NCBI RefSeq assembly: GCF_028823535.1
Contig: NZ_JAQIYM010000011.1
Span: 230,077-294,076 of the forward strand
DNA: 64,000 nt
DNA from: Pseudomonas serbica
GTDB taxonomy: Bacteria; Pseudomonadota; Gammaproteobacteria; Pseudomonadales; Pseudomonadaceae
Direction of reading: 5' to 3'
Shown here: positions 1 through 9,193 of the stretch, in pieces
Layout: every line of letters begins with the position of its first letter
Numbering within the stretch: position 1 is the stretch's first letter
The notes under the pieces: generated by a model
Told to the model about the DNA's origin: nothing
What the model saw: the letters and a program-made list of their open reading frames with translations, nothing else
Database searches by the model: none
Position numbers and translations under genes: made by a program

Positions 1-80
1 CGTCGCGGCCCAGAGAGTCGGGCAATTGGCGGCTTAAACTGCTAAAGTGCGGCCCGTTATTACTTAAGAGGATTGTTCCA

Positions 81-425
81 ATGGCGACTAACCGCTCCCA
101 GCGTCTGCGCAAAAAACTGTGCGTTGATGAATTTCAAGAGCTGGGTTTCGAACTGAACCTGGATTTCAAGGAAGATCTGTCCGAAGAAGCCATTGATGCC
201 TTCCTCGAGGCGTTCCTCAAAGAAGCCATGGAAGCCAACGGTCTGGGCTATGTCGGCGGTGATGACTACGGTCTGGTTTGCCTGATCAAGCGTGGCTCGG
301 TCAGCGCAGAACAACGCGCCGCCGTTGAAGCCTGGCTCAAAGGCCGCACCGAGCTGACCAGCGTTGAAGTCAGCCCGCTGCTGGACGTCTGGTACCCGGA
401 AAAGCCGATCAATCCGGTAGCATGA
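81..425 (+). CDS. yggL: YggL family 50S ribosome-associated protein
   Basis: A 114-residue acidic protein of the YggL/DUF469 family, small proteins reported to associate with the large ribosomal subunit. What is seen: a basic N-terminus (SQRLRKKLCVDEFQELGF) and a conserved C-terminal stretch ending VSPLLDVWYPEKPINP. Length is normal for the family. An AGAGGA ribosome binding site lies about 8 bases before the ATG. It is a single-gene unit closed by a strong terminator directly after the stop. The exact molecular role is not well established, so only the family call is firm. Confidence 0.9.
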   Translation: MATNRSQRLRKKLCVDEFQELGFELNLDFKEDLSEEAIDAFLEAFLKEAMEANGLGYVGGDDYGLVCLIKRGSVSAEQRAAVEAWLKGRTELTSVEVSPLLDVWYPEKPINPVA

Positions 426-433
426 TGTTCTGA

Positions 434-466
434 AAAAAACGGCGACCCGAGGGTCGCCGTTTTTTT
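434..466 (+). terminator. Rho-independent terminator of yggL
   Basis: A GC-rich stem (GGCGACC paired with GGTCGCC) is flanked by an A-run on the left and seven T on the right. It starts 9 bases after the yggL stop. The A-run means it may also act on the opposite strand at the end of benE. Confidence 0.9.
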
Positions 467-512
467 GCCCGCTTTTTGTAGGAGTTGGCTTGCCAGCGAA
501 GCTTTGCCGGCC

Positions 513-1703
513 TCAAGCCTTGCGCCAATTCAGAATTACCAGCGTCACCACCCCCGCGACAATCCCCCAGAACGCCGAACCGATGGAAAACAGCGTCAGC
601 CCCGATGCCGTGACCATGAAGGTGATCAGCGCCGCTTCACGCTCCTTCGCTTCGCTCATGGCGATGCTCAGGCCGTTGATGATCGAGCCGAACAACGCCA
701 GGGCGGCAATCGACAGCACCAGTTCCTTGGGCAGTGCGGCAAACAAGGCTGCCAGCGTCGCGCCGAACACACCGGCAATGCCATAGAAAATCCCGCACCA
801 GACCGCCGCCGTATAACGTTTATTGCGATCCTCATGGGCATGTGGCCCGGTACAGATCGCCGCGCTGATAGCCGCCAGGTTGATCCCGTGGGAACCGAAG
901 GGCGCCAGCAACAACGAGGCGATGCCCGTGGTGGTGATCAGTGGCGAGGCCGGCACGTTGTAGCCGTCGGCGCGGAGTACGGCAATGCCCGGCATGTTTT
1001 GTGAAGTCATCGCGACCACGAACAACGGGATGCCGATGCTGATGGTTGCGGCGAGGGAGAAATGCGGCGTAGTCCAGACAGGGGTGGCCACTTCCAGGTG
1101 GAACGCGCTGAAGTCCAGCAGCCCCATCAAGCCGGACAAGGCCGTACCGATCAGCAAGGCGCCCAGTACGGCATAACGCGGCGACAGGCGCTTGACCACC
1201 AGGTAGGTCAAGAACATGCCCAGCACCAGCGCAGTGCGATGCTGGGCCGCAACGAAAATCTCGCTGCCGATCTTGAACAGGATCCCCGCCAGCAATGCCG
1301 CCGCCAGGGACGCCGGAATCTTTTTCACCAGGCGTTCGAAACTGCCGGTCAACCCGCAAATCGTCACCAATACTGCGCAGGTAATATAGGCGCCGATGGC
1401 TTCGCCGTAGGTCACGCCCCCCAGGCTGGTGATCAGCAAGGCCGCGCCCGGGGTGGACCAGGCAATGGTGATGGGGGTGCGATAGCGCAGGGACAGGCCA
1501 ATCGAGCACACCGCCATGCCGATGGAAATGGCCCATATCCACGACGAAATCTGCCCGCTGGACAGACCTGCCGCTTGCCCGGCCTGGAACATCAGCACCA
1601 GGGAACTGGTGTACCCGGTCATCATGGCGATGAACCCGGCGACGATGGCTGAGGGTGATGTGTCGGCCAATGGGCGCAGTTGGGTATGCGTGGCGTCGTT
1701 CAT
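513..1703 (-). CDS. benE: BenE family benzoate/H+ symporter-type transporter
   Basis: A 396-residue inner-membrane protein with about 11-12 hydrophobic segments, beginning with a SAIVAGFIAMMTGYTSSLVL segment typical of BenE. Family members import benzoate or related aromatic acids with protons. The start chosen is the ATG at 1703, with AAGGAA upstream. The reading frame stays open for a further 100 codons, but those run through a REP doublet and are not protein-like. No benABCD catabolic genes are near, so the substrate is not supported by context and the symbol reflects family only. A GntR regulator is divergent, 355 bases away. Confidence 0.85.
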   Translation of the reverse strand: MNDATHTQLRPLADTSPSAIVAGFIAMMTGYTSSLVLMFQAGQAAGLSSGQISSWIWAISIGMAVCSIGLSLRYRTPITIAWSTPGAALLITSLGGVTYGEAIGAYITCAVLVTICGLTGSFERLVKKIPASLAAALLAGILFKIGSEIFVAAQHRTALVLGMFLTYLVVKRLSPRYAVLGALLIGTALSGLMGLLDFSAFHLEVATPVWTTPHFSLAATISIGIPLFVVAMTSQNMPGIAVLRADGYNVPASPLITTTGIASLLLAPFGSHGINLAAISAAICTGPHAHEDRNKRYTAAVWCGIFYGIAGVFGATLAALFAALPKELVLSIAALALFGSIINGLSIAMSEAKEREAALITFMVTASGLTLFSIGSAFWGIVAGVVTLVILNWRKA

Positions 1704-1752
1704 GACGGCGGTGTTCCTTTTACGTATGAAGATGTCCGTTGTAACACTGGCC

Positions 1753-1847
1753 CCCTGTGGGAGCGGGCTTGCTCGCGAATGCGGTGTTTCAGCTACATTA
1801 ATGTCTGCTGACACACCCTCTTCGCGAGCAAGCCCGCTCCCACAGGG
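1753..1847. repeat. REP doublet (inverted pair)
   Basis: Two copies of the GTGGGAGCGGGCTTGCTCGC motif lie in opposite orientation, separated by about 45 bases, giving a REPIN-like palindrome. It sits in the 355-base gap between benE and the divergent GntR gene. The rest of that gap holds a candidate operator near 1955 and no gene that I can see. Confidence 0.9.
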
Positions 1848-1954
1848 ATTGCGTACAAAGGCGGATTCTGCGAACAAGCCTAAACTCAAACGTAATGGAT
1901 CGTTGCGATACAGCGGATGTGACAAACAGCCGTACAGTCGTGTTGCCACTAACC

Positions 1955-1966
1955 ATTGTGTACAAT
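1955..1966. promoter_or_regulatory. Candidate GntR/FCD operator
   Basis: ATTGTGTACAAT is palindromic except for its two central bases and resembles the TTGT..ACAA operators known for FCD-type GntR regulators. It lies 93 bases before the GntR start at 2059 and on the benE promoter side of the intergenic region. Binding is inferred only. Confidence 0.45.
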
Positions 1967-2058
1967 CGCAGTGATTTTTACGCGATACTTGCCAGCGACC
2001 CACTGTGCCGTATTACAGTCACCGTCAATTCGCCGCAGTTCTCCCGACTCGAGTGCCC

Positions 2059-2823
2059 ATGAACGAACAGTTGCAACCCCTAAAGAAACAGCCGCGAGCA
2101 GGCAAAGCCGGCCGCAGCGGAACCCAGGACGATATTGTCTACGCGCATATCTTCGAGGCCATCCTCGAACAGCGCCTGGCGCCCGGCACCAAGTTGAGCG
2201 AAGAAGCGCTGGGGGAGATTTTCGGGGTCAGCCGCACCATCATTCGCCGCGCGCTGTCGCGCCTGGCCCATGAAAGCGTGGTGTTGCTGCGCCCGAATCG
2301 CGGCGCCGTGGTTGCCAGCCCGAGCGTCGAAGAGGCGCGCCAGGTGTTCATGGCCCGGCGTCTGGTGGAACGGGCGATCACCGAGCTTGCGGTCGAGCAC
2401 GCCACTGCCGAACAAATTGCCGAGTTGCGGCAGATGGTCAACGACGAGCGCGACAGTTTTTCCCGTGGGGACCGTGGCGCCGGCATCCGCCTGTCGGGCG
2501 AATTTCACCTGAAACTGGCCGAAGCGGCGAAAAATGCCCCGCTGATCAGCTTCCAGCGCAGCCTGGTGTCCCAGACTTCGCTGATCATTGCCCAGTACGA
2601 AAGCGGCAACCGTTCCCACTGCTCCTACGACGAGCACACCCAGTTGATCGACGCCATTGAAAAGCGCGACGCGGAACTGGCGGTGAACCTGATGATGCAT
2701 CACATGGATCACATCGACAGCAAACTCAACCTGGATGAGGAAAGTGCGTCGGATGATCTGCACGCGGTGTTCTCGCATTTGCTGCAGACCAAGAAGCCAG
2801 GGCGGTCGCCGGCGAAAATCTGA
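2059..2823 (+). CDS. GntR family (FCD) transcriptional regulator
   Basis: A 254-residue regulator. Residues about 25-90 form the winged helix of the GntR family (ILEQRLAPGTKLSEEALGEI, then FGVSRTIIRRALSRL). The rest is an all-helical FCD ligand domain with the usual metal-binding His-rich end (HTQLIDAIEKRD, MMHHMDHID). The start at 2059 matches the N-terminus I recall for close Pseudomonas homologues; an upstream in-frame start at 2005 is less likely. It stands alone on the plus strand between divergent benE and convergent guaD. Its ligand cannot be told from sequence; the neighbouring purine-degradation genes or benE are possible targets. Confidence 0.85.
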   Translation: MNEQLQPLKKQPRAGKAGRSGTQDDIVYAHIFEAILEQRLAPGTKLSEEALGEIFGVSRTIIRRALSRLAHESVVLLRPNRGAVVASPSVEEARQVFMARRLVERAITELAVEHATAEQIAELRQMVNDERDSFSRGDRGAGIRLSGEFHLKLAEAAKNAPLISFQRSLVSQTSLIIAQYESGNRSHCSYDEHTQLIDAIEKRDAELAVNLMMHHMDHIDSKLNLDEESASDDLHAVFSHLLQTKKPGRSPAKI

Positions 2824-2840
2824 TGGACCGCACCGCCTGA

Positions 2841-2918
2841 TTCGCGAGCAAGCCCGCTCCCACAGGGGGGTTGTGAACGGCACACATCAAATGTGCGAGC
2901 GGACTTGGTCGCGAATCA
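2841..2918. repeat. REP doublet, second arm degenerate
   Basis: TTCGCGAGCAAGCCCGCTCC is followed after a short spacer by an inverted, mutated copy (GTGCGAGCGGACTTGGTCGC). It lies directly after the GntR stop. Confidence 0.8.
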
Positions 2919-2932
2919 GGACGCAAAGACAC

Positions 2933-2971
2933 AAAAATCCCCCGGAATCTAACGATTGCGGGGGATTTTTT
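2933..2971. terminator. Bidirectional terminator between gntR and guaD
   Basis: Five A, then ATCCCCC, a 16-base loop, GGGGGAT and a T-run. The symmetric A and T tracts suit termination of both the plus-strand GntR gene and the minus-strand guaD operon, whose last stop is at 2987. Confidence 0.85.
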
Positions 2972-2986
2972 ATGCCCGGCGAAAAC

Positions 2987-4291
2987 TCAGCGCTGATGCA
3001 CCAGGTTCCCCGCCGCATAAGTCTGCAACACCGTCCGGTCATCCCCCAGCGTCATCAGCACAAACAACGTCTCGGCGATGTTATTGGCCTGCTGCAGGCG
3101 ATAGCTCAGTAGCGGCGTGGCGTTGTAGTCCAGCACCAGGAAGTCGGCGTCGGTGCCCGGCTGCAGGTTGCCGATCTTGTCTTCCAGGCGCAGCGCACGT
3201 GCGCCGCCGAGGGTGGCCAGGTACAGCGACTTGAACGGGCTCAGGCGCGCACCTTGCAGTTGCATGACCTTGTAGGCTTCGTTGAGGGTTTGCAGCAGGG
3301 AGAAACTGGTGCCGCCACCGACATCGGTGCCGATGCCGACATTGAGCTTGTGCTTCTCGGCCATCGGCAGGTTGAACAGGCCGCTGCCGAGGAAGAAGTT
3401 CGAAGTCGGGCAGAACGAGATGGCCGAACCGGTTTCTGCCAGTCGCGCGCACTCGTCGTCGCACAAGTGCACGCCATGGGCGAACACCGAGCGCTCGCCG
3501 AGCAGCTGGTAGTGATCGTAGACGTCGAGGTAGCCCTTGCGCTCCGGGAAGAGTGCCTTGACCCACTCGATTTCCTTGAGGTTCTCGCTGATGTGGGTCT
3601 GCATGTACAGATCCGGGTATTCGGTCAGCAACTGACCGGCCAGGGTCAGCTGTTCCGGGGTGCTGGTCGGTGCAAAGCGCGGGGTGACCGCATAGTGCAG
3701 GCGGCCCTTGCCGTGCCAGCGCTCGATCAGCGCCTTGCTGTCCAGGTAGCTGGATTCGGCGGTGTCGGTCAGGTAGTCCGGGGCGTTGCGGTCCATCATG
3801 ACCTTGCCGGCGATCATGCGCAGGTCCGACTGCTCGGCGGCTTCGAAGAACGAATTCACCGATTGTGGATGCACGCTGCCGAACACCAGCGCGGTGGTGG
3901 TGCCGTTGCGCAGCAGTTCCTTGATGAAGATGTCCGCGACCTGGTCGGCGTGGGCCTTGTCGGCGAATTGGCTTTCGCAGGGGAAGGTGTAAGTGTTGAG
4001 CCAGTCCAGCAGTTGCTCGCCATAGGCGCCGACCATGCCGGTTTGCGGCAGGTGGATGTGGGTGTCGATGAAGCCGGGGGTGATCAGCGCATCCTGGTAA
4101 TGGTTGATCTCGATATCGGCCGGCAGGGTTGGCAACAGTTCACTGGCATGGCCGAGGGCGCTGATCTTGCCGTTATCGATCACCAGCAAGCCGTCCTCGA
4201 AATATTCGTACGAGGCTTCGATCCCGACTTCGGCAGGGTCGGCGATGCTGTGCAGAATGGCGGCGCGGTAGGCTTTGCGAGTCAGAGGCAT
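2987..4291 (-). CDS. guaD: Guanine deaminase
   Basis: A 434-residue amidohydrolase that deaminates guanine to xanthine, feeding the xanthine dehydrogenase encoded just upstream. The metal-binding HxH motif is visible at H78 and H80 (PGFIDTHIHLPQ). Further family signatures are MQTHISEN, FAHGVHL and IGTDVGGGTSFS, the last carrying the catalytic-site Asp. Length is typical for bacterial GuaD. It is the fourth gene of a minus-strand unit xdhA-xdhB-xdhC-guaD, 25 bases after the xdhC stop, with an AGAGAA ribosome binding site in the gap. The cytoplasmic purine salvage/catabolism role is strongly supported by this context. Confidence 0.95.
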   Translation of the reverse strand: MPLTRKAYRAAILHSIADPAEVGIEASYEYFEDGLLVIDNGKISALGHASELLPTLPADIEINHYQDALITPGFIDTHIHLPQTGMVGAYGEQLLDWLNTYTFPCESQFADKAHADQVADIFIKELLRNGTTTALVFGSVHPQSVNSFFEAAEQSDLRMIAGKVMMDRNAPDYLTDTAESSYLDSKALIERWHGKGRLHYAVTPRFAPTSTPEQLTLAGQLLTEYPDLYMQTHISENLKEIEWVKALFPERKGYLDVYDHYQLLGERSVFAHGVHLCDDECARLAETGSAISFCPTSNFFLGSGLFNLPMAEKHKLNVGIGTDVGGGTSFSLLQTLNEAYKVMQLQGARLSPFKSLYLATLGGARALRLEDKIGNLQPGTDADFLVLDYNATPLLSYRLQQANNIAETLFVLMTLGDDRTVLQTYAAGNLVHQR

Positions 4292-4316
4292 GGTTGTTCT
4301 CTATTTATGAAGCTCA

Positions 4317-5174
4317 TCAATTGGAAGCTTTCAATTTTGTCGCCTGACTGCGGCGTGAAACGGGCAGCAGCTTGGCAATCGGTTCGGCGCTGGAGGTTTG
4401 CTGGCCGAAATTGGCGTTATAGGTGGCGATGATTTCGCCGGCGATGGAGACGGCGATTTCCACAGGCAATTTGCCTTTGACTTCGCCGATGCCCATCGGA
4501 CAGCGCATGCGTTGCACGACGCTGCTGTCGAAACCGCGGTCGCGCAGGCGGTGTTCGAACTTCACCCGTTTGGTCTTCGAGCCGATCAGGCCGAAGTAGG
4601 CGAAGTCGTTGCGCTTGAGGATCGCGGCGGTGAGCTCGAGGTCGAGCTGATGGTTGTGGGTCATGACGATGCAGTAGCTACCGACGGGCAGGTCGTCGAT
4701 TTCGTCCACCGGTTCTTCGCTGACGATCTTGCGCACGCCGTGGGGGATCTGCTGCGGAAATTCGTCTTCGCGCGAGTCGATCCAGCGCACCCGGCAGGGC
4801 AGGCTGGCCAGCAGCGGCACCAGTGCGCGGCCGACGTGGCCGGCGCCGAACACGGCGATCTGCGCCTGGACCTGGCCCATCGGTTCGAACAGCAGCACGG
4901 TCGCGCCACCGCAGCACTGGCCCAGGCTGGCGCCGAGGCTGAAGCGTTCGAGATGGGTGTCCTGCTTGCCGCTGGCGAGCATCTCGCGGGCGATCTGCAT
5001 GGCCTTGTATTCCAGGTGCCCGCCACCGATGGTGTCGAACGCTTGGTGGGCGCTGATGACCATCTTCGAACCGGCATTGCGCGGCGTCGAGCCGAGCTCT
5101 TCGATGATGGTCACCAACACACAGGGTTCGCCCTGGTTTTGCAGGTCGGCGAGGGCGTCGATCCAGTTGTACAT
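4317..5174 (-). CDS. xdhC: Xanthine dehydrogenase accessory protein XdhC
   Basis: A 285-residue molybdenum-cofactor chaperone that binds and helps sulfurate Moco before its insertion into XdhB. The N-terminal XdhC/CoxI domain is seen (ITIIEELGSTPR-like start with GSTPRNAGSKM, and GQCCGGATVLLFEP). The C-terminal Rossmann-like domain carries VFGAGHVGRALVPLL. The ATG at 5174 (MYNWIDAL) is chosen because the longer frame runs back through a REP doublet. It lies 114 bases after xdhB and 25 bases before guaD in the same direction. Confidence 0.93.
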   Translation of the reverse strand: MYNWIDALADLQNQGEPCVLVTIIEELGSTPRNAGSKMVISAHQAFDTIGGGHLEYKAMQIAREMLASGKQDTHLERFSLGASLGQCCGGATVLLFEPMGQVQAQIAVFGAGHVGRALVPLLASLPCRVRWIDSREDEFPQQIPHGVRKIVSEEPVDEIDDLPVGSYCIVMTHNHQLDLELTAAILKRNDFAYFGLIGSKTKRVKFEHRLRDRGFDSSVVQRMRCPMGIGEVKGKLPVEIAVSIAGEIIATYNANFGQQTSSAEPIAKLLPVSRRSQATKLKASN

Positions 5175-5205
5175 AAACACCTCAACATCTCTGTTGTCTG
5201 TTCCG

Positions 5206-5277
5206 GCCTCTTCGCGAGCAGGCTCGCTCCCACAGGGAATGCATTCCAAATGTGGGAGCGAGCCTGCTCGCGAAGGC
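5206..5277. repeat. REP doublet between xdhB and xdhC
   Basis: A near-perfect inverted pair of GTGGGAGCGAGCCTGCTCGC separated by about 15 bases, inside the purine operon. It could form a strong hairpin in the polycistronic message and so affect the ratio of xdhAB to xdhC-guaD; that effect is inference. Confidence 0.9.
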
Positions 5278-5288
5278 CGCACCTCGGT

Positions 5289-7688
5289 CTAGAGCGAAGC
5301 CAACTCGGTCTCAGCCTCGACAGCCTTCGCCGCCTTCAACTGGCGCATCTGCTCACAGCCCCACAACACCCGCTCCGGCGTCGCCGGTGCGTCGATTTTC
5401 GGTTGATGCTTGTAGTCGCCCAGACTGGCCACGGCATCCTTGATCGCGCACCACGCGGCGATGCCGAGCATGAACGGCGGCTCGCCCACGGCCTTGGAAT
5501 GGAACACCGTGTCTTCCGGGTTCTTGCGGTTTTCCACCAGCTTGACCCGCAGGTCCAGCGGCATGTCGGCCACGGCCGGGATCTTGTAGCTGGCCGGGCC
5601 GTTGGTCATCAGCTTGCCCTTGTTGTTCCACACCAGCTCTTCCATGGTCAGCCAACCCATGCCCTGGATGAAACCGCCCTCGACCTGGCCGATGTCGATG
5701 GCCGGGTTCAGCGAGGCGCCGACGTCGTGGAGGATGTCGGTGCGCAGCATCTTGTACTCGCCGGTCAGGGTGTCGATGATCACCTCGCAGCAGGCGGCGC
5801 CGAAGGCGAAGTAATAGAACGGGCGCCCACGGGCCTGGCTGCGGTCGTAGTAGATTTTCGGGGTCTTGTAGAACCCGGTACTCGACAGCGACACCTGGGC
5901 GAAATACGCCTGCTGGATCAGCGCTTCGAAGGTCAGGATGTGATCGCGAACCCGCACATGGCCGTTATGGAACTCAACGTCTTCTTCGCTGACCTTGTAC
6001 TGGCGAGCGGCAAATTCGACCAGGCGTTGCTTGATGGTCTCGGCGGCATTCTGCGCCGCCTTGCCGTTCAGGTCAGCGCCGCTGGACGCCGCGGTCGGCG
6101 AGGTATTTGGCACCTTGTCGGTGTTGGTCGCAGTGATCTGCACACGGTCCATTTCCACCTGGAACACCTCGGCCACCACCTGCGCGACCTTGGTGTTCAG
6201 GCCCTGGCCCATCTCGGTGCCGCCATGGTTCAGGTGGATGCTGCCGTCGGTGTAGACGTGCACCAGGGCGCCGGCCTGGTTGAGGAAGCTGGCGGTGAAG
6301 GAAATGCCGAATTTCACCGGGGTCAGCGCCAGGCCTTTTTTCAGGACCGGGCTGTTGGCGTTGTAGCGACGGATCGCTTCGCGGCGCTCGGCGTACTGGC
6401 TGCTGGCTTCCAGTTCGGCGGTCATCTCTTCGAGCATGTTGTGCTCGACGGTCTGGTAGTAGTGGGTGACGTTGCGCTCGGTCTTGCCGTAGTAGTTGGC
6501 CTTGCGCACCGCCAGCGGGTCGAGGGCCAGGTGCCGGGCGATGGCGTCCATCACTTCTTCGATGGCGACCATGCCTTGCGGGCCGCCGAAGCCACGGTAA
6601 GCGGTGTTCGAGGCGGTGTTGGTCTTGCAGCGGTGACCGTTGATGGTCGCGTCGCCCAGGTAATACGAGTTATCGGAGTGGAACATCGCCCGGTCGACGA
6701 TCGACGCCGACAGGTCCGGCGAGCAGCCGCAGTTGCCGGCCAGATCCAGGGCGATGCCATGCAGGCGCCCGGTGCTGTCAAAGCCGACGTCGTACTCGAC
6801 ATAGAACGGATGACGCTTGCCGGTCATCAGCATGTCCTCGACCCGCGGCAGGCGCATCTTGGTCGGCTGGCCGGTGAGGTGCGCGATCACCGCGCACAGG
6901 CACGCCGGGCTCGCCGCCTGCGTCTCCTTGCCACCAAAACCGCCACCCATGCGGCGCATGTCGACAACGATCTTGTTCATCGACACGTCCAGCACTTCGG
7001 CCACCAGCTTCTGCACTTCAGTGGGGTTCTGGGTCGAGCAATAAACGATCATGCCGCCGTCTTCGGTGGGCATTACCGAGGAGATCTGGGTTTCCAGGTA
7101 GAAGTGTTCCTGGCCACCGATGTGCAGGGTGCCCTGGATGCGGTGCTCGGCGGTGGCCAGCGCCGTCGCCGAATCGCCGCGCTGATGGGTGTGGCTGTCG
7201 AGCACGAAGTGACGCTTGCGCAGGGCTTCGACCACGTCCAGCACTGGCTCCAGGTCTTCGTATTCGATGATCGCGGCCATCGCCGCCTTGCGCGCGGTTT
7301 CCAGGTCCTTCGCGGCGACGGCGAGCACCGGCTGGCCGACGAACTGTACGTCGTCGATGGCCAGCAGCGGGTCACCCGGTAGCAGCGGGCCGATGTCTTT
7401 CAGGCCCGGCACGTCTTCGTGGGTGATGGCGATGCGCACGCCTTCGAAGGCGTAGCACGGCTGGGTGTCGATGCTGATGATCCGCGCGTGGGCGCGGTCG
7501 GACAAGCGTGCATAAACGTGCAACTGGTTGGGAAATTCGAGGCGATCGTCGATGTACTGCGCTTCACCGGACACATGCTTGGCGGCGCTGTCATGCTTGA
7601 CGCTGCGGCCGACACCGGTGGTCAGGTCCTTGGCGAACAGTTCAGCCAGTTCGGCCTGGGTCTTCTCTACGGCGTGATGGTTAGACAT
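5289..7688 (-). CDS. xdhB: Xanthine dehydrogenase, molybdopterin-binding subunit
   Basis: A 799-residue large subunit holding the molybdenum cofactor, which hydroxylates hypoxanthine and xanthine to urate. Family motifs are in order: GRSVKHDSAAKHVSGEAQY near the start, MGGGFGGKETQ, AYRGFGGPQGM (with the substrate-site Arg), GGTEMGQGLNTKV, and VGEPPFMLG near the C-terminus, which carries the catalytic Glu. Length matches bacterial XdhB. Its start overlaps the xdhA stop by 8 bases, indicating translational coupling, and xdhC and guaD follow. The call is certain at family level and well supported by operon context. Confidence 0.96.
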   Translation of the reverse strand: MSNHHAVEKTQAELAELFAKDLTTGVGRSVKHDSAAKHVSGEAQYIDDRLEFPNQLHVYARLSDRAHARIISIDTQPCYAFEGVRIAITHEDVPGLKDIGPLLPGDPLLAIDDVQFVGQPVLAVAAKDLETARKAAMAAIIEYEDLEPVLDVVEALRKRHFVLDSHTHQRGDSATALATAEHRIQGTLHIGGQEHFYLETQISSVMPTEDGGMIVYCSTQNPTEVQKLVAEVLDVSMNKIVVDMRRMGGGFGGKETQAASPACLCAVIAHLTGQPTKMRLPRVEDMLMTGKRHPFYVEYDVGFDSTGRLHGIALDLAGNCGCSPDLSASIVDRAMFHSDNSYYLGDATINGHRCKTNTASNTAYRGFGGPQGMVAIEEVMDAIARHLALDPLAVRKANYYGKTERNVTHYYQTVEHNMLEEMTAELEASSQYAERREAIRRYNANSPVLKKGLALTPVKFGISFTASFLNQAGALVHVYTDGSIHLNHGGTEMGQGLNTKVAQVVAEVFQVEMDRVQITATNTDKVPNTSPTAASSGADLNGKAAQNAAETIKQRLVEFAARQYKVSEEDVEFHNGHVRVRDHILTFEALIQQAYFAQVSLSSTGFYKTPKIYYDRSQARGRPFYYFAFGAACCEVIIDTLTGEYKMLRTDILHDVGASLNPAIDIGQVEGGFIQGMGWLTMEELVWNNKGKLMTNGPASYKIPAVADMPLDLRVKLVENRKNPEDTVFHSKAVGEPPFMLGIAAWCAIKDAVASLGDYKHQPKIDAPATPERVLWGCEQMRQLKAAKAVEAETELASL

Positions 7689-9174
7689 AAGCGGTCACCC
7701 GAGTCTCGATGTGCGGCGTTTGCAGTTCGATGAAGTATTTGCGCAGCAGGTTCTGTGCACTGAGCAGGCGATATTCCTTGCTGGCGCGGAAGTCCGACAG
7801 CGGCGTGAAATCGTCCGCCAGGGCGGCGCAGGCGCGTTCCACGGTGGCGTTGTTGAAGGGCGCACCGATCAACGCGGTTTCGCAACTGTTGGCGCGTTTT
7901 GGAATGGCCGCCATGCCACCGAAGGCCACGCGGGCATCGGCGATCACACCGTTTTCCAGGCGCAGGTTGAACGCGGCGCACACTGCAGAGATGTCATCGT
8001 CCAGGCGCTTGGACACCTTGTAGGCGCGGAACAGTTGCTCGACGCTGGCACGCGGCACGATGATCTTCTCGATGAACTCGCTTTCCTGGCGCGCGGTGAC
8101 GCGGTAATCGATGAAGTAGTCTTCCAGGGCCAGGGTGCGGCGGGTATCGCCCTTGCACAGGACAATCTGTGCGCCCAGGGCAATCAGCAGCGGAGGTGAG
8201 TCGCCGATGGGCGAGGCGTTGCCGATATTGCCGCCCAGGGTGCCCTGGTTGCGGATCTGCAAGGAGGCGAAGCGCTGCAGCAGTTCGCCGAAGTCCGGGT
8301 ACTCGGCCTTCAGGGCTTCGTAGCAGTCGGAGAGGGCGGTGGCGGCGCCGATTTCCAGGCGGTCGTCGAAGCGCTCGATGCGCTTCATCTCGGCGACGTT
8401 GCCGACGTAGATCATCACCGGCAGGGTGCGGTGGAACTGGGTCACTTCCAGCGCCAGGTCGGTGCCGCCGGCCAGCAGCCGGGCCTGTGGATAAGCGTCA
8501 TAGAGGTCGGCCAGGTCGGCCACGGTCAAGGGCACCAGGCAGCGCTTGTCGCCACTGTTGAGTTCGCCGATGTCGGTGGGCGCGATAGCCTTGAGCCGGG
8601 CGATGGTCTGGGCTTCATTGGCATCGAACTGATCCGGTTGTTTACCGCAGCAGGACTGCTCGGCGGCTTCCAGGATCGGCCGGTAGCCGGTGCAGCGGCA
8701 GAGGTTGCCGGCCAGGGCCTCGTGGGCCTTGTGCTGATCCGGTGCGTCGCTGTTCTTTTGCAGGGCAAACAACGACATCACGAAACCCGGGGTGCAGAAC
8801 CCGCATTGCGAGCCGTGGCACTCGACCATGGCCTTCTGCACGCTGTGCAATTCGCCCTTGTGCTTGAGGTCTTCAACGCTGATCAGTTGCTTGCCGTGCA
8901 GGGACGACACGAACGTCAGGCACGAGTTGAGACTGCGGTAGCGAATGTGTTCGCGGCCTGCGTCATCCGTCTGCAACTCGCCGACCACCACGGTGCATGC
9001 GCCGCAGTCACCGCTGGCGCAGCCTTCTTTGGTGCCGGGTTTGCCCACATGGTCGCGCAGATAATTGAGCACGGTCAGGTTCGGGTCCAGGGCGTGCTCG
9101 CTACGGAGTTCCTGGTTTAGTAAAAACTGGATCACGGAAGGCCTCGCAGACTCATTATTGTTGTTAACCGACAT
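7681..9174 (-). CDS. xdhA: Xanthine dehydrogenase, FeS/FAD subunit
   Basis: A 497-residue small subunit passing electrons from the Mo site to NAD+. Residues about 15-90 form a plant-type [2Fe-2S] domain with C52, C57, C60 and C85. A second helical [2Fe-2S] domain has C124, C127, C159 and C161 (CGFCTPG, LCRCTGYRP). The FAD-binding domain follows (LLAGGTDLALEV, LGGNIGNASPIGDSPP), then the CO-dehydrogenase flavoprotein C-terminal domain. It is the first gene of the purine operon. The 226 bases upstream, shared with a divergent GntR gene, contain two matched palindromes. Confidence 0.96.
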   Translation of the reverse strand: MSVNNNNESARPSVIQFLLNQELRSEHALDPNLTVLNYLRDHVGKPGTKEGCASGDCGACTVVVGELQTDDAGREHIRYRSLNSCLTFVSSLHGKQLISVEDLKHKGELHSVQKAMVECHGSQCGFCTPGFVMSLFALQKNSDAPDQHKAHEALAGNLCRCTGYRPILEAAEQSCCGKQPDQFDANEAQTIARLKAIAPTDIGELNSGDKRCLVPLTVADLADLYDAYPQARLLAGGTDLALEVTQFHRTLPVMIYVGNVAEMKRIERFDDRLEIGAATALSDCYEALKAEYPDFGELLQRFASLQIRNQGTLGGNIGNASPIGDSPPLLIALGAQIVLCKGDTRRTLALEDYFIDYRVTARQESEFIEKIIVPRASVEQLFRAYKVSKRLDDDISAVCAAFNLRLENGVIADARVAFGGMAAIPKRANSCETALIGAPFNNATVERACAALADDFTPLSDFRASKEYRLLSAQNLLRKYFIELQTPHIETRVTAYV

Positions 9175-9193
9175 GAACCGAATTTAGCAGGTC

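Noticed and set aside
465..1004. Plus-strand frames opposite benE
   Set aside because: No domain, no ribosome binding site, and the minus strand encodes a complete transporter.
4398..7382. A 994-codon open frame antisense to xdhB and xdhC
   Set aside because: It mirrors GC-rich, codon-biased genes on the other strand, has no recognisable domain, and crosses the end of one gene and most of another. It is a shadow frame.
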